Origin: Dyadobacter subterraneus
Lineage (GTDB): Bacteria; Bacteroidota; Bacteroidia; Cytophagales; Spirosomataceae
DNA length: 64,000 nucleotides
Assembly: GCF_015221875.1 (NCBI RefSeq)
Contig: NZ_JACYGY010000001.1
Coordinates: 3,760,501 to 3,824,500, forward strand
Direction of reading: 5' to 3'
Positions 50,908-60,852 of this stretch are shown one piece after another. Positions within the stretch are counted from its first letter, which is position 1. Each line of letters opens with the position of its first letter. The notes under the pieces are model-generated. The model was given only the letters and a program-made list of their open reading frames with translations. It made no database searches and had not been told where the DNA came from. A program made the position numbers and the translations under genes.

Positions 50908-51918
50908 ATGAAAAAAATTCTAAATCTTCTGTTTTTTTCATTGCTTCTTACCCTGAAGAATACTTCGTCTGCAAACGCTCAGTCGCCGGAACCAACAAGA
51001 ATATTCAGGTTTTATGAAGACAATGATTTTCTAAATATTCGCGGTGACGGGACCGACAGGGCTTACACTAACGGAGTCAGACTGGATATTTTTTATCAAA
51101 GAAAAAGTCCTTCCAAATTGCCAATTGATTACCTGATGCCCAAAGCCGGTAAAAACAGTGTTGATACTTACGGCTGGTCGGTAATGCAAATCATGATCAC
51201 ACCAAATAATCTAACCATTCCTGAATATCAGTCAAACGATTATCCATACTCGGGAGCGCTTTTCATAACGCACTCGCTGTTTTCTTCCAACCAAGAGAAA
51301 AAATATAATTTTCAGACCGAACTGATTGCCGGAATGCGTGGCCCTGCTTCATTTGCCAAACAAACACAGGAATGGATCCATCATGTTATAAACGACGAAA
51401 AACCCATGGGGTGGCAAAATCAGTGTAATTCAAAAGCTTTAATAAATCTGAATTTTGCAGCCGAAAAGCAATTGGCAGGAATTAAAAAGTTTGCAGAAAT
51501 TATCGGAGGCGCCCAAATATCAGCGGGTACCATGACCAATTCCCTTACAATATATCCCTTAATTCGTATTGGAAAAATAAATCCTTATTTTAATGGCTTT
51601 ATCAGCCAGTTCAGTACAACCACAACCGGCGATACTAAAAAGAAAATGCAGTTTTACTTCTTTATAAAACCAAAACTGACCTTGCTGGCAAGCAACGCCA
51701 TTATGCACGGCGGTATTCAAAGAAAAACCGAATTGGAACGAGAAACGGAGCCAGCTTTCACTTCCAATATAAATCATTACCTGGCCGAAATGGATTTTGG
51801 CGCCGTAATAAACAAAGGTAATTTCAGCATTTCCTACACACAAAAACCTAGTACGGCTTATAACAAAGGACTATATAGCCACAACGTTGGCAATATTTCG
51901 CTCTACTTTTGCTGGTAA
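50908..51918 (+). CDS. LpxR-like lipid A 3'-O-deacylase
   Basis: A 336-residue outer membrane protein. Signal peptide about 1-24 (NAQ). The DUF2219/LpxR signature RFYEDNDFLNIRGDGTDRAYTNGVRLDIFY holds the conserved Asn and Asp that, with a His in YSGALFITHSLF, form the active site in LpxR of Salmonella. The C-terminus (ISLYFCW) ends on an aromatic strand as in barrels. It should remove 3'-O-acyl chains of lipid A, altering the outer leaflet. Confidence 0.87.
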   Translation: MKKILNLLFFSLLLTLKNTSSANAQSPEPTRIFRFYEDNDFLNIRGDGTDRAYTNGVRLDIFYQRKSPSKLPIDYLMPKAGKNSVDTYGWSVMQIMITPNNLTIPEYQSNDYPYSGALFITHSLFSSNQEKKYNFQTELIAGMRGPASFAKQTQEWIHHVINDEKPMGWQNQCNSKALINLNFAAEKQLAGIKKFAEIIGGAQISAGTMTNSLTIYPLIRIGKINPYFNGFISQFSTTTTGDTKKKMQFYFFIKPKLTLLASNAIMHGGIQRKTELERETEPAFTSNINHYLAEMDFGAVINKGNFSISYTQKPSTAYNKGLYSHNVGNISLYFCW

Positions 51919-52239
51919 ATCAATGTTAAATAAGTCGATGGGAAGATTTTATTTAATTATTAGAAGCTAAAAACCAATAACGTATATACTTATTCGATAG
52001 TATTCATTATTGTATCTAATGGTTACATACAAAAATACCTATCAATTTCAAATAACGAAATTGCATAAATTATTTAATCCTTCTATTAAAAAATTTAACT
52101 ATTTAAAGGAATTTTGAATTATTACAATATTAATCCTCACATCTGGAACGATCATTCAATAATATCGCTTATCTATTTATATCCCGAATTCAGCCACCGG
52201 ATAAAGGAGATCTAAAAACCAAGTGTAAAGCAAAAGGAA
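51919..52239. other. 321-bp AT-rich leader region before GAF gene
   Basis: No open frame. It contains the 12-bp motif GAACGATCATTC at 52146-52157, also found before the RND operon. No terminator is seen for the LpxR-like gene and no perfect -7 box was recognised. Confidence 0.5.
52146..52157. promoter_or_regulatory. Shared 12-bp motif, copy A
   Basis: GAACGATCATTC, nearly palindromic (GAAYGATCRTTC), 83 bp before the GAF gene start. The same 12 bases occur 93 bp before the RND adaptor start. Confidence 0.5.
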
Positions 52240-54615
52240 ATGTATCTGGCTAAATCTTATACCGACCAATCTTCCATACAGCGGAAATCCTTTGAAATCA
52301 AAAATAATGATTTCAGGCCTGCTGCAATGGAACCTGCTTTATCTTTCCGGCCGTTTGTGGCGCATTTGAAAAATATGCTGAAAGATCAGCCTTCCGTAAA
52401 ATCTGAATTTTACCGGTATGTAATCAGCAAATTTGAAAATGAGACAAAAGGATCTGCTGTTATGATCCGGGATTCAGCAAGCTATAAGGAGCTGATGGAA
52501 TTGGTCTACATGATTCTGACGCCTTTGGCTACGAATGAAAAAGAGCATTTCTGGGCATTGAGCACACCAATTCCTGATAAGATATTTTTCAGCACAGACG
52601 GATTTTACAATTTTCTGACCCAGCAAACTTCATCCGGCCCTGATGTCACAATCAGCCCGGTAGAACTATATAAAAACCAGCAGACGCAGTATTTGTACAG
52701 ACTTATTCTTGATCGTCTTTACAAAATACCGACGCATGCTAAAAATGAGGTTTTGTATCAATACACAGATGCAGCAACAAATCTGCCCAAATTCTATTCG
52801 ATTTATACTGATACCCGTTTCATCGATATTCAGCCAAAAGGAAAATTGCCAAATCTTGATTACAAAGCCTTGGAACCTTACCTTTTGGAAGGAGCCGATA
52901 CTACGCAGCTTGAAGTGTTATTACCATTGAAAAACTTCCGGTTTGAAGGTTTTTCGGTAATCACAATGATAGACGTAACCGCTTCCCAGGCCACGCAAGT
53001 GATCAGAGATGTTTTGGTTAATCATGAATATCATGCGTGTAAAAATGAATCAGTCATCCAGGCACTAAAAACACTGGCTGGAAATGACAAGATTGATTTT
53101 GGACTGATACCTTCTTTTCAAATTAACGGAAAGTTTGTTGTCGCTAAAGCGGAATGTTCACAAAGCATGGTTGTAGAGGCTGCCAAAAAATATGGCATGT
53201 CGCAGGAAGCTTTTGAAATGATGGTTAACGAATATTTTGCTAACCCGGAAACGGTCGTTTTAAACGATTTGTCAAATAGCGCACAATCCGAACATCCTAT
53301 TTTTAAATTACTTCTTGCAGAAGGAATATCTTCTTATGCGCTCGTTCCTGTTTTTTATAACAAAAAGATGGCGGGTATTCTGGAAGTATTTTCAAAAGAT
53401 GACGTTTTACTTGACGATGCGATTTTTTCAAGACTTCAAACCGCACTTCCGCTTGTTGCCCAATTATTGAAATATAGTACGGAGGAATTTGATGCGAAAA
53501 TTGAAACAATTATCCGCGACAAGTTTACGCCACTTCAACCCTCGGTACAATGGAAATTTAACCAAGCGGCATGGCATTATCTTGAAAACAGCATTGGCAA
53601 AAAAGAAATAGCTGATATAGAAACAGTTACATTTGAAAAAGTTCATCCCTTGTATGGAGCAATTGATATAAGAAATTCAACTTTTGAACGTAACCGGGCT
53701 GTTAAAGAAGACATCAAAAATCAGCTTGCCTTACTTTTAGAAACCTTAACATCGGTTAAAAAAGTTATAAAAACAGAAACTGGCGAGATATTTGTTTGTG
53801 CCTGCGATAAATGGTCTTCGGAAATTAACGAATACATGTCGTCCGCGGATGAAATTGCATTAAACCGTTTTTTGGCTGCCGAAGTTAATCCGTTTTTGAA
53901 CCGTGTAGCAGAAGAATATCCGATCGTAAAAGATATCGTTGATTTCTATTTTGCAGCGCTGGACGAAGCATCAGGACTTGCTTTTGAAAACCGAAGAAAA
54001 CTGGAAAGTTCTCTTCAGCTGATCAACACGTCAGTGGCAGCTTACATAGATAATGCTCAGAAATCCTTAAAATCGGCTTATCCGTTTTATTTTGAAAAAT
54101 TCAGAACGGATGGTATTGAATATGATATGTATATCGGGCAATCGATGGCGCCGGAAAAACAGTTTGACGAGATTTATCTGAAAAACCTGCGTTTGTGGCA
54201 ATTAACTTCCATGGCTGAAATCGCAAGGTTAACTGAAAAGCTTTTGCCGCAAATGGAAAAGCCGCTCAGAACCACGCAGATGATATTTATTCATTCCAAC
54301 CCGATCAATATCAATTTCAGAAATGATGAAAGAAGATTTGATGTGGAAGGAGCCTATAATATTCGATACGAAATCATCAAAAAACGGATTGACAAAGCAC
54401 TTGTAAGTGAAAGCCGCGAACGACTGACACAACCTGGAAAAATCGCACTGGTTTATTTCAACGACCATGAAGCTGACGAATATGTTGAATACATCAGCGA
54501 TTTACAGCAAATGGGATTGCTTGACGATAATCTTGAATATCTTGAACTCGAAGAATTGCAAGGTGTTATTGGTCTGAAAGCTTTGAGGATCGGTGTAAAA
54601 CATTTGCAAAATTAA
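52240..54615 (+). CDS. Large GAF-domain protein of unknown function
   Basis: A 791-residue cytosolic protein. A GAF-like domain is visible around residues 240-405, including FKLLLAEGISSYALVPVFYNKKMAGILEVFSKDD. The N-terminal 230 residues and the C-terminal 380 residues are conserved parts of this Bacteroidota protein type but match no output domain: no GGDEF, kinase, HTH or sigma-54 region is evident. It probably senses a small ligand. It shares an upstream motif with the RND pump that follows 250 bp later, pointing to joint regulation. Confidence 0.75.
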   Translation: MYLAKSYTDQSSIQRKSFEIKNNDFRPAAMEPALSFRPFVAHLKNMLKDQPSVKSEFYRYVISKFENETKGSAVMIRDSASYKELMELVYMILTPLATNEKEHFWALSTPIPDKIFFSTDGFYNFLTQQTSSGPDVTISPVELYKNQQTQYLYRLILDRLYKIPTHAKNEVLYQYTDAATNLPKFYSIYTDTRFIDIQPKGKLPNLDYKALEPYLLEGADTTQLEVLLPLKNFRFEGFSVITMIDVTASQATQVIRDVLVNHEYHACKNESVIQALKTLAGNDKIDFGLIPSFQINGKFVVAKAECSQSMVVEAAKKYGMSQEAFEMMVNEYFANPETVVLNDLSNSAQSEHPIFKLLLAEGISSYALVPVFYNKKMAGILEVFSKDDVLLDDAIFSRLQTALPLVAQLLKYSTEEFDAKIETIIRDKFTPLQPSVQWKFNQAAWHYLENSIGKKEIADIETVTFEKVHPLYGAIDIRNSTFERNRAVKEDIKNQLALLLETLTSVKKVIKTETGEIFVCACDKWSSEINEYMSSADEIALNRFLAAEVNPFLNRVAEEYPIVKDIVDFYFAALDEASGLAFENRRKLESSLQLINTSVAAYIDNAQKSLKSAYPFYFEKFRTDGIEYDMYIGQSMAPEKQFDEIYLKNLRLWQLTSMAEIARLTEKLLPQMEKPLRTTQMIFIHSNPININFRNDERRFDVEGAYNIRYEIIKKRIDKALVSESRERLTQPGKIALVYFNDHEADEYVEYISDLQQMGLLDDNLEYLELEELQGVIGLKALRIGVKHLQN

Positions 54616-54762
54616 AGCGCGGCTACAAACCAAAGGTCCAAAATCTTATTTCAAAAAGTACTTTCACAATAAATTAACATCAGGAATTTCCTGACAAAAA
54701 CAGCACCCAGATTCTTATTTAACATGAATTAAAACTTTTTTCGAAGATATCGTAAAATTATT

Positions 54763-54774
54763 GAACGATCATTC
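54763..54774. promoter_or_regulatory. Shared 12-bp motif, copy B
   Basis: GAACGATCATTC, identical to the copy at 52146-52157, 93 bp before the adaptor ATG at 54867. A perfect 7-bp palindrome, TCAGGAA-T-TTCCTGA, lies 70 bp further upstream (54680-54694). Confidence 0.5.
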
Positions 54775-54866
54775 CAAAATAAACATTATTACTCAAAACC
54801 TATAAAAGAGTGACAAATCTCCAATTCAGAAAACACAATTTTTTAATTAATACTAATACCGCAATC

Positions 54867-55991
54867 ATGAAAAATATTCTTTTAGCACTTGCTATTTTCC
54901 TTTACGGATGTGCACCAAAACAGGAGGCTCCAACAACACCTCCCCCACCAACCTTACCCGTTGTTGAAATTACATCAGGACTTGCCACAACATATCAGGA
55001 ATATCCAGCTTCGGTTGAAGGAACTGTAAATGTGGAAATCCGCCCGCAGGTAGCCGGATACCTTGAAAAAGTTTTTGTTGACGAAGGCGCTTATGTAAAA
55101 GCAGGTCAGCCACTTTTCAAAATCAACGACCAGCCTTTCCGCGAGCAGCTTAACAATGCAAAGGCAAGTTTGAGCGCTGCAAATGCATCGGTAATCAATA
55201 CGCAGCTTGAAATAGACAAATTCACACCGCTGGTAGCAAATAAAGTAATTTCTGATTATCAGCTTAAATCTGCGAAAGCAGCTAATAGTGTGGCACTTGC
55301 CAATGTTGAACAGGCAAAAGCAATGGTAGGAACGGCTCAGATCAATCTTGGATATGCCACAGTAAAAGCGCCGGTTAACGGATTTGTTGGAAGATTTCCA
55401 AAGAAAAAAGGAAGTCTGGTCTCACCCACTGATCCGGAAGCATTGACTCAACTTTCAGATATTCAGGAAGTTCATGTTTACTTCGCACTTGGAGAAGATG
55501 ATTTCATCAATTTCAAAAAACAATACAGCGGAGCAACTTTGAATGACAAATTGAAAAAACTGGAACCGATTTCACTTCTTCTGGCTGATCAGACCGTTTA
55601 TCCGATACAAGGAAAAATTGATATGATCGATGGACAGTTTGATAAAAACACCGGTGCGATCACAATGCGTGCGACTTTTAAAAATGCGCAAGGTCTGTTG
55701 CGTTCCGGAAATACTGGAAAAGTAAGATTGAGCCTCCAACATGATTCTGCAATTCTGGTACCTCAGTCGGCAACAATTGAAATGCAGGACAAAGTGTTCG
55801 TATATACTGTATCGTCAGACAATAAAGTGAAGAAAATTCCGATCACCATTGTTGGGAAAAGCGGCAAGAATTATCTGGTAAAAGATGGTGTCAAAGCGGG
55901 TGACAGAATTGTTTTCTCAGGCCTTGACATTTTACAGGAAGGTACTGCGATTACGCCTGAAAAAGCAAAACCGGCTCTTGCCCAAAATTAA
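54867..55991 (+). CDS. RND efflux periplasmic adaptor (AcrA/MexA type)
   Basis: A 374-residue lipoprotein adaptor. The start is set at the ATG at 54867 because it yields a proper lipobox (LYGC, Cys15); the open frame extends upstream to a GTG that would add 19 polar residues ahead of the signal. The lipoyl and hairpin segments are visible (GTVNVEIRPQVAGYLEKVFVDEGAYVKAGQPLF, the QLEIDKFTPLVANKVISDYQ coiled coil, AQINLGYATVKAPVNGFVG), followed by a beta-barrel and the membrane-proximal GVKAGDRIVFSGL. It links the pump below to the outer membrane channel. Confidence 0.93.
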   Translation: MKNILLALAIFLYGCAPKQEAPTTPPPPTLPVVEITSGLATTYQEYPASVEGTVNVEIRPQVAGYLEKVFVDEGAYVKAGQPLFKINDQPFREQLNNAKASLSAANASVINTQLEIDKFTPLVANKVISDYQLKSAKAANSVALANVEQAKAMVGTAQINLGYATVKAPVNGFVGRFPKKKGSLVSPTDPEALTQLSDIQEVHVYFALGEDDFINFKKQYSGATLNDKLKKLEPISLLLADQTVYPIQGKIDMIDGQFDKNTGAITMRATFKNAQGLLRSGNTGKVRLSLQHDSAILVPQSATIEMQDKVFVYTVSSDNKVKKIPITIVGKSGKNYLVKDGVKAGDRIVFSGLDILQEGTAITPEKAKPALAQN

Positions 55992-56009
55992 AAACTTAAA
56001 GTCAAAATC

Positions 56010-59000
56010 ATGTTTAAGAAATTCATAGACAGACCTGTCTTAGCCACCGTAATTTCCATATTGCTGGTCATCCTCGGTGTGCTCGGACTTACAAACTTAC
56101 CCTTGCAGCAGTTTCCGGATATTGCTCCGCCTGCGGTTCAGGTTACCGCACTTTATCCAGGTGCAAATGCTGAAACTGTTCTGCGCTCAGTTGCTCCTTC
56201 TTTGGAAGAATCCATAAACGGGGTTGAAAACATGAGCTACATGAGCTCAACGGCGAGTAATGACGGATCTTTGGTGATCACGGTTTATTTCAAACTGGGT
56301 ACCAATCCGGACCAGGCAGCGGTGAATGTTCAAAACCGTGTTGCACAGGCTACAAGCCAGTTACCAGCGGAAGTTGTTCAGGCGGGTGTGACGACCGCAA
56401 AACAGCAAAACAGTCTTTTAATGGTTGTTGACCTTTATTCAGAAGACGAAGCAACTTACGATCAGACGTTCCTTGCCAACTATGCACAGATCAATATTAT
56501 TCCTGAAATCAAACGTATTAAAGGGGTTGGTCAGTCGCTTATTTTTGGTGGAAATAAAGATTATTCGATGCGTGTCTGGCTTAATCCTAGTCAATTGGCC
56601 ACCTATAATCTGACACCAGCCGAAGTAATGGCTTCGATTAAAGATAAAAACCTTGAAGCTGCGCCGGGTAAATTCGGAGAAAACAGTACAGAATCTTTTG
56701 AGTACGTAATCAAGTACAAAGGAAAACTGAACAAGCCGGAAGAATATGAAAATATCATCATTCGTTCAAACGCTGACGGTTCGCTTTTGAGATTGAAAGA
56801 TGTAGCAAGAATTGAATTTGGTTCTTATACTTACGGAAACTTTACCCGTGTAAATGGAAAACAAGGTGTCAATATTGCTTCTATGCAGCTTGCCGGATCG
56901 AATGCAAACGAGATCCAGATTGCGATTCAGGATTTGATGGTAAAAGCTTCAAAGGATTTCCCGAAAGGAATGAAATATTTGATCCTTTACAATACAAAAG
57001 ATTCTCTGGATCAGTCAATTGAGCAGGTAGAACATACTTTAATCGAGGCTTTCATTCTGGTTTTCCTTGTTGTATATCTTTTCCTTCAGGATTTCCGTTC
57101 TACTTTGATTCCTGCGATTGCAGTACCGGTAGCGATTTTGGGAACATTCTTTTTCATGTCACTTTTCGGATTTTCGATTAATCTTCTGACACTTTTTGCC
57201 CTTATACTTGCCATCGGGATTGTCGTCGATGACGCCATTGTCGTCGTCGAGGCCGTGCATTTAAAAATGGAGAAAAAAGGTATGTCGCCAAAAGCAGCAA
57301 CGACTTCTGCGATGAGTGAAATTACAGGTGCGATTATTTCGATTACATTGATTATGTCGGCTGTGTTTTTGCCGGTTGGTTTCCTTGAAGGTTCAACAGG
57401 TGTATTTTATCGACAATTTGCCTTTACGCTGGCCATTGCAATTGTAATTTCCGCAGTGAACGCCTTGACATTGAGTCCTGCACTTTGCGCGATTTTTCTG
57501 AAAGAACATCATCCTGAAACAGGTGTTTATGTTAAGAAAAGCTTCAAGGAAAAATTCTTCATCGGGTTTAACGTTGGTTTTGACAAACTGACCAACAAAT
57601 ATGTGAACAGTCTGAGATTCCTGATTCATTACAGATGGTTGAGTATGGGCGCATTGGCGCTGGTTGTGATAGCCACCGGCTATATGGTTAAAACTACAAA
57701 AACAGGTTTTATCCCTTCTGAGGATCAAGGATTTATTGCAATTTCACTTTCAATGCCAGTTGGTGCGTCACTTGACAGAACAACAGAAGCAATCCATCGC
57801 GCTGAACAGATTTTAGGTTCGATGGATTCGAAGAAAACATTGATGGGACTTTCAGGTTTTAATATTCTGACGCAGTCATCCAGCCCTTCTTCGGCCGTAG
57901 CATTTGTACTTTTGAAACCTGCAAAAGAAAGAGGTGCAACCAAAGATATCAACGAGATCATGAATGAAATTCGTGGTAAACTGAGCGCGATCAAAGGAGC
58001 TAATTTCTTCGTCTTTACCTTCCCTACCGTGCCTGGTTTCAGTAATGTTGACGGACTTGATTTTGTTCTGCAAGACAGAAATGGTGGAACGCTTAACAAG
58101 TTCAGCGGAGTTGCCAATAATTTCATCGGAGAATTGATGAAACGTCCGGAAATCGCAGTAGCCTTTACAGCTTTCCGTGCCGATTACCCTCAGCTTGAAA
58201 TGGAGGTTGATGAAGTGAAAGCGGAACAATTGAGCGTTAATGTAAAAGATATTCTGCAAACGATGCAGGCATATTTTGGTAGCTCACAGGCATCTGATTT
58301 CAACCGTTTTGGAAAGTATTACCGCGTGATGGTACAAGCGGAAAAAGCTGACCGTACAGATCCAACTTCCATGGATGGTGTGCTTGTCAAAAACCGTCTT
58401 GGTAACATGGTGCCAATTAATACTTTGGTCAAATTGAAAAGAGTTTACGGTCCGGAAACAGCTTCACGATATAACCTGTTTAACTCGATCGGAATCAATG
58501 CGATTGCAAAACCAGGATTCAGTTCAGGAGATGCGATCAGAGCGGTGGAAGAAGTTGCTGCTAAAAATCTGCCTAACGGATTCAAGTATGAATTCTCAGG
58601 GATGACAAAAGAAGAAATTTCATCCGGTGGACAATCAGTTGTTGTTTTTGCACTTTGTTTGCTGTTTGTGTACTTCCTTTTGGCTGCGCAGTATGAAAGT
58701 TATATTCTTCCTTTCGCTGTTATTTTATCAATACCAACAGGAATTTTCGGAGTATTTGCAGCGATTGGTTTGACTGGAATTGAAAACAATATCTATGTTC
58801 AGGTTGCCCTGATTATGCTTATCGGCTTGCTTGCCAAAAACGCGATTTTGATCGTAGAATATGCTGTTCAAAGAAGAAGAGCAGGAAAACAACTATTGCA
58901 TGCAGCGATTGAAGCAGCCAAACTTCGTCTTCGTCCGATCATCATGACTTCTCTTGCTTTTGTCGTTGGTTTGATTCCTATGATGACAGCAACGGGCCCA

Positions 59001-59186
59001 TCGGCGCAAGGAAATCACTCGATCAGTATAGGCGCCGCAGGTGGTATGGTTACCGGAGTTATCCTAGGCGTATTTATTATTCCCGTTTTGTTCATCATCT
59101 TCCAATACTTGCAGGAATTGGTAACAGGAGAACCCCATGCAGCTGTCAAACATGAAGAAATTCATGAAATGGCCGAAGCAATTTAA
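56010..59186 (+). CDS. RND multidrug efflux permease (AcrB/MexB, HAE1)
   Basis: A 1058-residue proton-driven transporter of normal length. MFKKFIDRPVLATVISILLV opens the first helix, the proton-relay Asp pair is at 407-408 in GIVVDDAIVVVEAVHL (numbering matches AcrB), and GLTGIENNIYVQVALIMLIGLLAKNAILIVEYA lies in the second membrane half. Two large periplasmic domains (porter and docking) are complete. It expels drugs, detergents and bile-like compounds. It follows the adaptor by 18 bp and precedes the outer membrane channel by 12 bp. Confidence 0.96.
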   Translation: MFKKFIDRPVLATVISILLVILGVLGLTNLPLQQFPDIAPPAVQVTALYPGANAETVLRSVAPSLEESINGVENMSYMSSTASNDGSLVITVYFKLGTNPDQAAVNVQNRVAQATSQLPAEVVQAGVTTAKQQNSLLMVVDLYSEDEATYDQTFLANYAQINIIPEIKRIKGVGQSLIFGGNKDYSMRVWLNPSQLATYNLTPAEVMASIKDKNLEAAPGKFGENSTESFEYVIKYKGKLNKPEEYENIIIRSNADGSLLRLKDVARIEFGSYTYGNFTRVNGKQGVNIASMQLAGSNANEIQIAIQDLMVKASKDFPKGMKYLILYNTKDSLDQSIEQVEHTLIEAFILVFLVVYLFLQDFRSTLIPAIAVPVAILGTFFFMSLFGFSINLLTLFALILAIGIVVDDAIVVVEAVHLKMEKKGMSPKAATTSAMSEITGAIISITLIMSAVFLPVGFLEGSTGVFYRQFAFTLAIAIVISAVNALTLSPALCAIFLKEHHPETGVYVKKSFKEKFFIGFNVGFDKLTNKYVNSLRFLIHYRWLSMGALALVVIATGYMVKTTKTGFIPSEDQGFIAISLSMPVGASLDRTTEAIHRAEQILGSMDSKKTLMGLSGFNILTQSSSPSSAVAFVLLKPAKERGATKDINEIMNEIRGKLSAIKGANFFVFTFPTVPGFSNVDGLDFVLQDRNGGTLNKFSGVANNFIGELMKRPEIAVAFTAFRADYPQLEMEVDEVKAEQLSVNVKDILQTMQAYFGSSQASDFNRFGKYYRVMVQAEKADRTDPTSMDGVLVKNRLGNMVPINTLVKLKRVYGPETASRYNLFNSIGINAIAKPGFSSGDAIRAVEEVAAKNLPNGFKYEFSGMTKEEISSGGQSVVVFALCLLFVYFLLAAQYESYILPFAVILSIPTGIFGVFAAIGLTGIENNIYVQVALIMLIGLLAKNAILIVEYAVQRRRAGKQLLHAAIEAAKLRLRPIIMTSLAFVVGLIPMMTATGPSAQGNHSISIGAAGGMVTGVILGVFIIPVLFIIFQYLQELVTGEPHAAVKHEEIHEMAEAI

Positions 59187-59198
59187 AGTAAAACAATC

Positions 59199-60614
59199 AT
59201 GAAAAAGTACGTTAATAAAATATCCTTTCTTGTTTTGCTGGCCGCTTTGAGCGCTTGTAAAATCTCGAAAAACGTTGAAACGCCTAATGCAGCATTACCT
59301 GAGAATTTCAGGAATGCTGCCGCAGCAGCCGACACAATCAGTATAGCAGATTTGCCGCTTGACAGCTTTTTTACAGACGCTTCGCTTCAAAGATTACTTG
59401 ACAGCGCAATCGTAAAAAATTACGATATGCAAGTGGCTCTTAAAAATATCGAAAGTGCGCAGTTGCTTTTCAAACAAACGAAATTTGCATACTTGCCCAG
59501 CGCCAATCTCAACATTGCCGTTGGCTCCAATCGTCCTTCTGATAACAGTTTGAATGGTTTGAGTGCAAGTTCATTTTTGGGAACTTCACATATTGAGGAT
59601 TTCACAGCAAACGTAGGTTTGTCATGGGAAGCCGATATCTGGGGCAAAATCCGCAACAGAAACGGAAGAGCACTGGCTGAATACCTGCAAACGATTGAAG
59701 CAAAAAACGCAATTCAGACAAATCTTGTTGCGACCGTTTCGCAAGGATTTTACAATCTTTTGATGCTGGATGCACAGCTTGCTATTGCACAAAAAAATCT
59801 GGCGCTGAATGATAGCACGCTAAGAATTTTCGGATTCCAGTTTACTTCCGGACAAGTAACTTCCCTTGCCATCCAGCAAGCCGAAGCACAGCGATTGACC
59901 GCAGCAAAACTGATCCCGCAATTGCAGCAAAGCATCATTCTGCAAGAAAATGCACTTAGTATTTTGGCAGGAGAATTGCCCGGCAGAACACAGCGTGACA
60001 TCAATCTGGATCAGGTTTCTTTTCCAAAAACTTTGTCAGCCGGCGTACCGACAGCCATGTTAAATCGTCGTCCGGATATCAGACGTGTCGAACTTGCGTT
60101 GGATGTTGCCAATGCAAATGTGGGTATTGCCAAGGCGAGTATGTATCCATCGTTGGTAATCACAGCAAGTGGTGGGATTAACTCTTTCAAAGCGTCAAAC
60201 TGGTTTAGTATTCCTGCATCGTTATTCGGCCTTGCATCAGGAGGAATCACACAACCGCTTTTCCAGAGAAATCTTTTGAAAACCCAGTACGAAGTTTCAA
60301 AAGTGGAACGTGAAAGAACGGTGATCCAATTCAGACAATCAGTGCTTTATGCGGTTGGAGAAGTTTCTGATGCTTTGGTAAAAATTGAAAAATTAAAAGA
60401 ACAGGAAGATATCGCCGCAACGCGTGTCAAAACACTTGAACAAGCTATAACTAATTCCAATTTATTGTTCCAAAGCGGCATGGCCAATTATCTTGAAGTG
60501 ATCACAGCGCAAAGCAATGTATTGCAAGGTGAGCTGGAACTGGTTGCTATCAAACGTGCTCAACTTGGTGCTAATGTAGACTTATATCGTTCGTTAGGAG
60601 GCGGATGGAAATGA
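59199..60614 (+). CDS. RND outer membrane channel (OprM/NodT family)
   Basis: A 471-residue outer membrane factor lipoprotein. The lipobox LSAC places the acylated Cys at 20. Two OEP repeats are present: the first with LPLDSFFTDASLQRLLDSAIVKNYDMQVALKNIESAQ, the second with NRRPDIRRVELALDVANANVGIAKASMYPSLVITASGG. It forms the trimeric tunnel for the pump encoded just before it. The unit ends in the terminator at 60754. Confidence 0.95.
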   Translation: MKKYVNKISFLVLLAALSACKISKNVETPNAALPENFRNAAAAADTISIADLPLDSFFTDASLQRLLDSAIVKNYDMQVALKNIESAQLLFKQTKFAYLPSANLNIAVGSNRPSDNSLNGLSASSFLGTSHIEDFTANVGLSWEADIWGKIRNRNGRALAEYLQTIEAKNAIQTNLVATVSQGFYNLLMLDAQLAIAQKNLALNDSTLRIFGFQFTSGQVTSLAIQQAEAQRLTAAKLIPQLQQSIILQENALSILAGELPGRTQRDINLDQVSFPKTLSAGVPTAMLNRRPDIRRVELALDVANANVGIAKASMYPSLVITASGGINSFKASNWFSIPASLFGLASGGITQPLFQRNLLKTQYEVSKVERERTVIQFRQSVLYAVGEVSDALVKIEKLKEQEDIAATRVKTLEQAITNSNLLFQSGMANYLEVITAQSNVLQGELELVAIKRAQLGANVDLYRSLGGGWK

Positions 60615-60753
60615 AAAAAGATCTAAAACAATATCTGAATTGCTTCATATCCAAGTATAATGCAATATTTGGCGGGCATGGAAATTCAAAAAAGATAACA
60701 AACCAGAAATTGCCAGATAACTGGTTGTACTAATTATTAATATGTATAAAAGA

Positions 60754-60785
60754 AAAATGCTGTCGGGACTTCCTGACAGCATTTT
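60754..60785. terminator. Bidirectional terminator after RND operon
   Basis: A perfect 11-bp stem (60754-60764 / 60775-60785) flanked by A-run and T-run, between the convergent RND operon and the gene at 60853. Confidence 0.9.
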
Positions 60786-60852
60786 TTGTAATATAAGAAA
60801 TCTCTGTGTAACTCCTTTTATCTCTTAATTTCTCCGTGTAACCTAAAACAAA

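Noticed and set aside
54810..54866. Upstream GTG start for the RND adaptor
   Set aside because: It would put 19 polar residues ahead of the lipoprotein signal; the ATG at 54867 gives a proper lipobox.
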